Assembly: GCA_965279255.1 (NCBI GenBank)
Contig: OZ257146.1
Location: 2,480,001-2,544,000, forward strand
Reading direction: 5' to 3'
Source of the DNA: CAMFLJ01 sp965279255
GTDB lineage: Bacteria; Actinomycetota; Acidimicrobiia; Acidimicrobiales; Acidimicrobilacustridaceae
Length of the DNA: 64,000 nt
Positions within the stretch are counted from its first letter, which is position 1. Each line of letters begins with the position of its first letter. The translations under genes were made by a program, and so were the position numbers. Under the pieces are notes generated by a model. The model did not search any database. It saw nothing but the letters and a program-made list of their open reading frames with translations, and was not told the origin of the DNA. This document shows, piece by piece, positions 58,298 to 64,000 of this stretch.

Positions 58298-58303
58298 CGC
58301 CGC

Positions 58304-59959
58304 ATGTGGCCCCGCCGACTGCTCGCCCAGCACCCGTCGGCCCGGCTCTTGCTGCTCGCCTCGATCGCCCTCGGCACGCTCGGGGCGCTGGCGGTGGTGG
58401 CGTGGCTGCTGCTGCTGGCCCGGGTCGTCGACGGTGTGTTCCTCGACGGGCACGACCTGGCGGATGAAGCACCGAAGCTGATCGCCATGGGCCTGCTGCT
58501 CCTCGTCCGGGCCGGCGCGGTGCACGCCGCCGAGGTCAGCGCCCAGCGGGCGAGCGCCCGTCTGTGCGGCGAGGTCCGCCACGAGGCGGTGACCCACCTG
58601 GCGGCGGTCGGCCCGGTGGGCCTCGACGAGGAGCGGGTCGCCGACGTCGGCGTCACGGTGGGCCACGGGATCGACTCCCTCGATGGGTACACCACGGCCT
58701 TCCTGCCGGCCGCGGCGCTGGCGGGCATCGTCCCGGTGGTGGTGCTGGTGGCGGTCGGGGTGCTCGACCCGCTGACCACCCTGGTGCTGCTGTTCGCCGG
58801 GCCGATGCTGATCCTGCTGCTGGCGGTGATCGGCGGCCGCACCCGGGCCCTCACCGAGCGCCGCCTCACCGAGATGGGCTGGCTGAGCTCGTTCTACCTC
58901 GACATGGTGCGGGGGCTGCCCACGCTCATCGCCTTCCGTCGGGCCGAGGACAGCGCCGACACCGTCGGGGCCATGAGCCGCCGTCACGGCGACACGACGA
59001 TGGACGTGCTGCGCACCGCGTTCCAGACCTCCCTGGTGATCGAGTGGGCCGCCACCGCAGCGACCGCGCTCGTGGCCGTCGAGGTGAGCTTCCGCCTCAT
59101 CAACGACCACCTCACCTACGGCACGGCGCTGGCGGTGCTGCTGCTGACCCCCGAGTTCTTCGTGCCCCTACGCCGGCTGGCCACCGAGTACCACGCCGGC
59201 GCCTCGGGCCGGGTCGCCCTCGACCGGATCGACCGGTTGGCCGCCCTCCCGGCGCACCACCGGGCGGGAAGCGGGAGCGAGGCTCCGACCGCGGGCACGC
59301 TCCGGCTGCGGGAGGTGTCCTTCCACCACCCCGACACCGACGTGCCCGTGCTCGACCGGGTCGACCTGGAGGTCCGCGCCGGCGAGGTGCTCGCTGTCGT
59401 CGGGCCGAGCGGGGCCGGCAAGACCACCCTGCTGAACCTGCTGATGGCCTTCACCACGCCGAGCTCGGGCGTGATCGAGGTCGGTGGGGTCGCCCTCGAC
59501 GAGGTCGACCCGGACGCGTGGCACCGTCAGGTCGCATGGGTGCCCCAGCGGCCGACCATCTTCGCCGGCACGGCCGCGGAGAACATCGCCCTCGGCCGGC
59601 CCGACGCGTCGGAGGCCGACATCCGCGCCGCCGCCCGCATCGCCGGGGCGGAGGCCTTCCTCGACGAGCTGCCCCAGGGGCTCGCCACCCCGTTGGGTGA
59701 GCAGGGCCTCCGCCTGAGCGGGGGCCAGCGCCAGCGCATCGCCATCGCCCGGGCCGCCCTGGTCGACCGACCGCTCGTGCTGCTCGACGAGTTCACGGCC
59801 AACCTCGACCGCGACACCGAGGCCGACGTGCTGGCCGCCGTGAGGGCCCTGCTCGTCGGGCGCACGGCCGTGATGGTCGCCCACCGGCCCGCCACCATCG
59901 CCGCCGCCGACCGGGTGGTGCGCCTGGAGCGCGGCCGGGTCGTGGAGGCCCGGCCGTGA
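58304..59959 (+). CDS. cydD: CydD, ABC exporter subunit for cytochrome bd assembly
   Basis: 551-aa type I ABC exporter half (six helices plus NBD). Membrane domain in about residues 1-310 (FYLDMVRGLPTLIAFRRAED is the usual intracellular loop). NBD: Walker A GPSGAGKTT from 367, signature LSGGQRQRIAIARAAL from 471, Walker B PLVLLDEFTANLD, and switch AHRPATIAAAD. Pairs with CydC to move thiols (cysteine or glutathione in E. coli) or heme, needed to assemble cytochrome bd. Note Phe instead of Pro in the DEFTAN box. Overlaps cydC by GTGA. Confidence 0.92.
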   Translation: MWPRRLLAQHPSARLLLLASIALGTLGALAVVAWLLLLARVVDGVFLDGHDLADEAPKLIAMGLLLLVRAGAVHAAEVSAQRASARLCGEVRHEAVTHLAAVGPVGLDEERVADVGVTVGHGIDSLDGYTTAFLPAAALAGIVPVVVLVAVGVLDPLTTLVLLFAGPMLILLLAVIGGRTRALTERRLTEMGWLSSFYLDMVRGLPTLIAFRRAEDSADTVGAMSRRHGDTTMDVLRTAFQTSLVIEWAATAATALVAVEVSFRLINDHLTYGTALAVLLLTPEFFVPLRRLATEYHAGASGRVALDRIDRLAALPAHHRAGSGSEAPTAGTLRLREVSFHHPDTDVPVLDRVDLEVRAGEVLAVVGPSGAGKTTLLNLLMAFTTPSSGVIEVGGVALDEVDPDAWHRQVAWVPQRPTIFAGTAAENIALGRPDASEADIRAAARIAGAEAFLDELPQGLATPLGEQGLRLSGGQRQRIAIARAALVDRPLVLLDEFTANLDRDTEADVLAAVRALLVGRTAVMVAHRPATIAAADRVVRLERGRVVEARP

Positions 59960-61671
59960 CCGCGACCACCGCGACCTCAACAGCGACGGTCGGCACCGGC
60001 CCGATCCGGCGGGTGCTCCGGGGCGCCGGGCACTACCGCGGGTGGGTGCTCGTCGCCGCGCTGCTCTCGTTCGTGTCGCTCGGGGCCGGCATCGGGCTCG
60101 TCGCCATGTCGGCCTACCTGATCTCGCGCTCGGCGCTGGTCGACTCCACCGAGACCCTCGCGTTGGCGATCCTCGGGGTGCGGGCCTTCGCCGTGCTGCG
60201 CGTGGTGTCCCGCTACGCCGAGCGCTACATCGGCCACCTCGGCACGTTCCGCATCCTCACCCGGCTGCGGGTGTGGTTCTTCCGCGGGATCCTCCCGGGC
60301 GCCCCGGCCTCGATGATCGACCGCCGTAGTGGCGACGTCCTGTCGAGCGTGGTCGCCGACGTCGACACCCTCCAGGACCTCTACCTGCGGGTCCTGGTGC
60401 CGCCGATCGCCGGGGCCATGGCGATCGGCCTCGGGTGCGTCGTGCTCGGGCGCTTCGACCCCGTGCTCGGGGTGGTGCTGCTCGCCTACCTGCTGATCGC
60501 GGGGGTGGCCCTCCCTCTGGCGACGCGCCGCCTCGGGCGCCGCCCGGCCGGGGCCCTCGTCGACACCCAGGGCGAGATGGGTGGGGTGATCGTGGAGGGC
60601 CTGAGCGGGATCGGCGAGCTGGTGGCCTACGGACGCACCGACCTCCTGGTCGACCGGCTCGACGCCCTCACCGCCCGCCAGGCCGCCCACCGACGTGAGC
60701 TCGCCGTGGCCCGGGGCCTGGCCGCCTCGCTGACCGCGTTGCTGCTGGGGCTGTCGGCGCTGAGCGTGCTCGTCGTCGGGATCGCCCTGGTCGGCGACGG
60801 TTCGCTCGACCCGGTGATGCTGGCCGTGCTCCCGCTCGTCGCCATCGCCACCTTCGAGGCGGTCGGGCCGGTGACCGCCGCCTACGAGCACCTCGACCGC
60901 TGCCGCGCCGCCTCGGCCCGACTGGTCGCCTTCGTCGACGCCCCGGCCCTCGTCGTCGACCCACCGGAGGAGCGTCGGGTGGCGGTCGACCCCCGCTCCC
61001 CCGTCGACCTCGACGTGGAGGGCCTGAGCTTCGGCTACGAACCGGACCGGCCGGTGATCCGCGACGTGTCGTTCCACGTGCCCGCCGGGTCGCGGGTCGC
61101 CGTCATCGGGCCGAGCGGCTCCGGCAAGTCGACGCTGGCCAGCCTGCTGCTGCGGTACTGGGAGCTCACCGACGGATCGATCAGCCTCGGTGCGACCTCG
61201 GTGCAGGACATGGCCGTCGACGACGCCCGCCGGCTCGTCACCGTCGTCGCCCAGCACGACCACCTCTTCGACACGACCCTGCGCGACAACCTCTCCCTCG
61301 GCGACCCGGACGCCGACGACGACCGGATCCGGGCGGCCTGCGCCGACGCCGACGTCGACGAGGTGATCCAGACCCGCCCGGAGGGGCTCGACGAGCGGGT
61401 CGGCGAGGACGGGAGCCACCTGAGCGGCGGCGAGCGCCAGCGGGTGATGATCGCCCGGGCGCTGCTGACCGACGCCCCGATCCTCGTGCTCGACGAGGCC
61501 ACGGCCCACCTCGACGCCCCGACCGCCCGCACCGTGCTGGAGCGGGTGTTCGAGCGGCGGGCCGGCCTCACGACCATCGTGATCACCCACGACGCCGACC
61601 TGATCCCCGAGGTCGACCTCGTGCTGCGGGCCGAGGGCGGCGCCATCACCGCCGCCGGGAGCCCGGTCTGA
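59956..61671 (+). CDS. cydC: CydC, ABC exporter subunit for cytochrome bd assembly
   Basis: 571-aa partner of CydD. Membrane domain about 20-310 (ISRSALVDSTETLALAILGVRAFAVLRVVSRYAERYIGH is the CydC-type opening with the RYAERY motif). NBD: Walker A GPSGSGKST from 385, signature LSGGERQRVMIARALL from 489, Walker B PILVLDEATAHLD, and switch THDADLIPEVD. Starts with GTG overlapping the cydD stop. The stop is 2 nt from that of the convergent miaA gene. Confidence 0.92.
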   Translation: MTATTATSTATVGTGPIRRVLRGAGHYRGWVLVAALLSFVSLGAGIGLVAMSAYLISRSALVDSTETLALAILGVRAFAVLRVVSRYAERYIGHLGTFRILTRLRVWFFRGILPGAPASMIDRRSGDVLSSVVADVDTLQDLYLRVLVPPIAGAMAIGLGCVVLGRFDPVLGVVLLAYLLIAGVALPLATRRLGRRPAGALVDTQGEMGGVIVEGLSGIGELVAYGRTDLLVDRLDALTARQAAHRRELAVARGLAASLTALLLGLSALSVLVVGIALVGDGSLDPVMLAVLPLVAIATFEAVGPVTAAYEHLDRCRAASARLVAFVDAPALVVDPPEERRVAVDPRSPVDLDVEGLSFGYEPDRPVIRDVSFHVPAGSRVAVIGPSGSGKSTLASLLLRYWELTDGSISLGATSVQDMAVDDARRLVTVVAQHDHLFDTTLRDNLSLGDPDADDDRIRAACADADVDEVIQTRPEGLDERVGEDGSHLSGGERQRVMIARALLTDAPILVLDEATAHLDAPTARTVLERVFERRAGLTTIVITHDADLIPEVDLVLRAEGGAITAAGSPV

Positions 61672-61675
61672 GCGC

Positions 61676-62596
61676 TCAGGTGTCGAGGACGGCTGCGGCC
61701 CGGTCGAGGAGGTGGTCGTCGACCGGCAGCCAGGTGATGCGGGGGTCGCGGCCGAACCAGCGCTGCTGGCGGCGAGCGAAGCGGCGGGTGCGGAGCACGG
61801 CGTGGTCGACCGCCTCGTCGAGCGGCGTGCCGTGCTCGAGGTGGTCGAGCAGCTCGGCGTAGCCGAGGGCCTGGCGGGCGGTGCGGGAGAGCCCGGCCGG
61901 GCGGGCGAGGAGGGCCTCGACCTCGGCCACGAAGCCGGCGGCGAGCTGCTCGACGTAGCGCTGCTCGATGCGACGGTCGAGCACCGGCCGGTCGATGGCG
62001 AGGCCCACCACCGGGAACGGGGAGGGCGGGTAGCTGTCGAGGCCGGGCCCGAACGACGAGAACGGGCGGCCGCTGCCGAGGGTGACCTCGAGGGCGCGCA
62101 CGACCCGGCGCCGGTTCGAGGGCTCCATCCGGGCGGCGGCGACGGGATCGAGGCCCTCCAGCCGGGCGAAGAGCTTGGCTGTGTCGGGCTCGAGGTCGAG
62201 CTCGGCCCGGACCTGCGGGAACTGGCCGGGGATCTCGAGGTCGTCGACGACCGCCTGGAGGTACAGCCCGGTGCCGCCCACCAGCAGGGCCCGATTGCCG
62301 CGGGACTCGATGTCGGCCAGCACGGCGAGGCAGTCGGCCTGGAACCGGGAGACGGTGTAGTCGTCGTCGGGGTCGACGATGTCGAGGAGGTGGTGGGGCA
62401 CCTCGGCCTGCTCCGCCAGGGTGGGCTTGGCGGTGCCGATGTCCATGCCCCGGTACACCTGCATGGAGTCGACGGTGACGATCTCACAGTCGCCCCGACG
62501 GCGGGCCAACTCCAGCGCCAGCGCCGACTTGCCCGACGCGGTCGGACCGACGACGGCGAGGTGCCGGTCGGACGGCCGCGGCCGGTCGGTGCTCAC
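61676..62596 (-). CDS. miaA: tRNA dimethylallyltransferase
   Basis: 306-aa enzyme that adds dimethylallyl to A37 of tRNAs reading codons that start with U. P-loop GPTASGKS (17-24), DSMQVYRGMDIGTAKP, PHHLLDIVDPDDDYTVSRFQ, VGGTGLYLQAV, and the RRVVRALEV and Arg-rich RTRRFARRQQRWFGRDPR tail that contacts tRNA. Begins with GTG overlapping the miaB stop (GTGA). Together with MiaB it gives ms2i6A37. Confidence 0.95.
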   Translation of the reverse strand: MSTDRPRPSDRHLAVVGPTASGKSALALELARRRGDCEIVTVDSMQVYRGMDIGTAKPTLAEQAEVPHHLLDIVDPDDDYTVSRFQADCLAVLADIESRGNRALLVGGTGLYLQAVVDDLEIPGQFPQVRAELDLEPDTAKLFARLEGLDPVAAARMEPSNRRRVVRALEVTLGSGRPFSSFGPGLDSYPPSPFPVVGLAIDRPVLDRRIEQRYVEQLAAGFVAEVEALLARPAGLSRTARQALGYAELLDHLEHGTPLDEAVDHAVLRTRRFARRQQRWFGRDPRITWLPVDDHLLDRAAAVLDT

Positions 62597-64000
62597 CCTG
62601 CGGTGACGGGGATGCGGGTGCGGTGGCGGGGGGTGGCCAGCACCTCGATCAGCTCGCCCCGCAGGAAGTGGGGGCCGGCGCTGGTGACCTCGGTGGTGGC
62701 CAGGGTGCCCGGCCGCAGCGGCCGTTCGGAGGCGAAGTGCACCAGCTTGTTCTGGGTGGTGCGGCCGGTGAGCACCGACGCGTCGCGCTTCGAGGGGCCC
62801 TCGACGACGACCTCTTCGATGCGCCCGACGCGGGCGAGGTGCTTGGCGAGTGCCGAGCGCTCGACCACGACCCGCAGCCGCTCGAAGCGCTCCCCCACCA
62901 CCGCCGGGTCGACCGCGGCCCCGGGGTGCTCGGCCAGCAGCAGGGCGGCCTCGGTGCCCTCACGGGCCGAGAAGATGAAGGTGTAAGCGGAGTCGTACTC
63001 GGCGGCGGCCACGACCTCGAGGGTCTGCTCGAAGTCGGCGTCGGTCTCGCCGGGGAAGCCCACGATGAGGTCGGTGCTCACGGCCAGGTCGGGGATGCCG
63101 GCCCGGGCGGCCACGAGCTTCTCGAGGTAGCGATCGGCGGTGTAGCCCCGGTGCATGGCGGCCAGCGTGGCGTCGGAGCCCGACTGCAGCGGCAGGTGCA
63201 GGTGGTTGCACACCGCCGGGTTGTCGGCCATGGCGGCGATGGTCTCGGCCCGCAGGTCCTTGGGATGGGGGCTGGTGTAGCGCACCCGGTGGATGCCCTC
63301 GACCGACGCCACCGCACCGAGCAGGTCGGGGAACAGGGCGCGGGCCCGGCGGGCCTCGTCGGCGGCCCACTGAGGGCCGGCCACGAAGGCGTCGTCGGCC
63401 GCGGCGGTGCCGGTGCGGCGGGCGGTGGTGAGGTCGCGGCCGTAGGAGTTCACGTTCTGGCCGAGGAGGGTGACCTCGATGACGCCGTCGGCGGCGAGGC
63501 GCTCGACCTCGGCCACCAGCTCACCGAAAGGCCGGCTGATCTCCTTGCCCCGCACCGACGGGACGATGCAGTAGGCGCAGGTGTTGTCGCAGCCGACCTG
63601 GATGGTGAGCCAGGCCGAGTAGTCGACCTCGCGCTTCACGGCGAGGGCCGACGGGAACGACTCGGCATCGTCCATCGCCTCGTCCCAGATCTCGACGACG
63701 GTGCCGCCCCGCTCGCGCGAGGCGTGCAGCAGCTCGACGGCCCGGTGCACGTTGTGGGTGCCGACGACCACGTCGACGTGGCCGGCCCGCTGTTCGATGA
63801 GGTCGCGGTCCTTCTGGGCCAGGCAGCCGCTCACGATGATCTCGAGACCGGGCCGGGCGTCCTTCTTGGACTTCAGGTGCCCGAGCTTGCCGTAGAGCTT
63901 GTTGTCGGCGTTCTCCCGGATGCAGCAGGTGTTGAGCACGACGACGTCGGCGTCGTCCTCCGACGCGGCGGGCACCAGGCCGTCGGCCTCGAGGAGCCCG
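62593..64000 (-). CDS. miaB: tRNA methylthiotransferase MiaB (5' end outside the window)
   Basis: Radical-SAM methylthiotransferase, partial: the frame stays open to the window edge, so the N-terminus is missing (469 aa present). N-terminal UPF0004 domain with VVVLNTCCIRENADNK and SGCLAQKDRD; radical-SAM cluster CDNTCAYCIVPSVRGKE; QNVNSYGRD, LPLQSGSDATLAAMHRGYT and VGFPGETDADF; TRAM domain at the C-terminus (about the last 70 residues). Converts i6A37 to ms2i6A37 in tRNA. The sequence at the edge (GLLEADGLVPA) fits the usual run-up to the first cluster Cys. Confidence 0.94.
   Translation of the reverse strand, partial: GLLEADGLVPAASEDDADVVVLNTCCIRENADNKLYGKLGHLKSKKDARPGLEIIVSGCLAQKDRDLIEQRAGHVDVVVGTHNVHRAVELLHASRERGGTVVEIWDEAMDDAESFPSALAVKREVDYSAWLTIQVGCDNTCAYCIVPSVRGKEISRPFGELVAEVERLAADGVIEVTLLGQNVNSYGRDLTTARRTGTAAADDAFVAGPQWAADEARRARALFPDLLGAVASVEGIHRVRYTSPHPKDLRAETIAAMADNPAVCNHLHLPLQSGSDATLAAMHRGYTADRYLEKLVAARAGIPDLAVSTDLIVGFPGETDADFEQTLEVVAAAEYDSAYTFIFSAREGTEAALLLAEHPGAAVDPAVVGERFERLRVVVERSALAKHLARVGRIEEVVVEGPSKRDASVLTGRTTQNKLVHFASERPLRPGTLATTEVTSAGPHFLRGELIEVLATPRHRTRIPVTAG

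Noticed and set aside
59977..62487. 836-aa open frame on the minus strand across cydC and miaA
   Set aside because: Antisense to cydC and out of frame with miaA, Gly/His/Arg/Asp-rich, no domain or ribosome site.

Overview
The window is gene-dense, very GC-rich DNA (roughly 70% by eye) from an actinobacterium. The best guess is class Acidimicrobiia. This is inferred from an F420-type luciferase-like oxidoreductase, many CoA-thioester and amidohydrolase genes, a class II (B12) ribonucleotide reductase, and a lexA/LysM/nrdR block like that of mycobacteria. I saw no rRNA, tRNA, CRISPR array or insertion sequence. Genes start in two ways: with a strong purine Shine-Dalgarno (GGGGGA/GGAGG types), or with a TAnnnT hexamer only 6-8 nt before the start codon, which suggests leaderless mRNA.

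Left part (1-10.9 kb, all minus strand): a MacAB-like export operon (DUF5666-like protein, adaptor, ATPase, permease), a secreted beta-propeller/PKD protein, and a branched-chain amino-acid type ABC operon (fused LivH-LivM, LivG, LivF, a small membrane protein and an SDR) with no binding-protein gene.

11-35.5 kb: an accessory catabolic region with two acyl-CoA synthetases, a MarR regulator, an ACAD10/11-like phosphotransferase, three Amidohydro_2 proteins, a pair of acyl-CoA dehydrogenases (one carrying a one-base frameshift), a luciferase-like oxidoreductase, a thiolase-like protein, an epoxide-hydrolase-like enzyme, a class III CoA transferase and an HSL-type esterase. Membrane proteins and a DUF222/HNH nuclease gene are interspersed. 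The HNH gene has a LexA box over its start codon.

35.6-41.4 kb: a methyltransferase, an alkB-alkD DNA-alkylation-repair operon, a small Cys-rich protein behind a CsoR-like operator, a two-component system, a hydrolase and a lipoprotein.

Right part (41.5-64 kb): a housekeeping core. nrdJ is under a strong promoter with tandem NrdR boxes, beside a RibD/DHFR-like reductase, nrdR, a LysM division-inhibitor candidate and lexA (three LexA boxes). The lysine/peptidoglycan genes dapE, dapD, dapC and dapF follow, with hflX. Cytochrome bd genes cydABDC sit between dapF and miaA-miaB (miaB runs off the right edge). The order miaB-miaA-dapF-hflX-lexA-LysM-nrdR matches the mycobacterial arrangement, with cyd and dap genes inserted. 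Together this half links dNTP supply, SOS response, wall precursor synthesis, tRNA modification and low-oxygen respiration.
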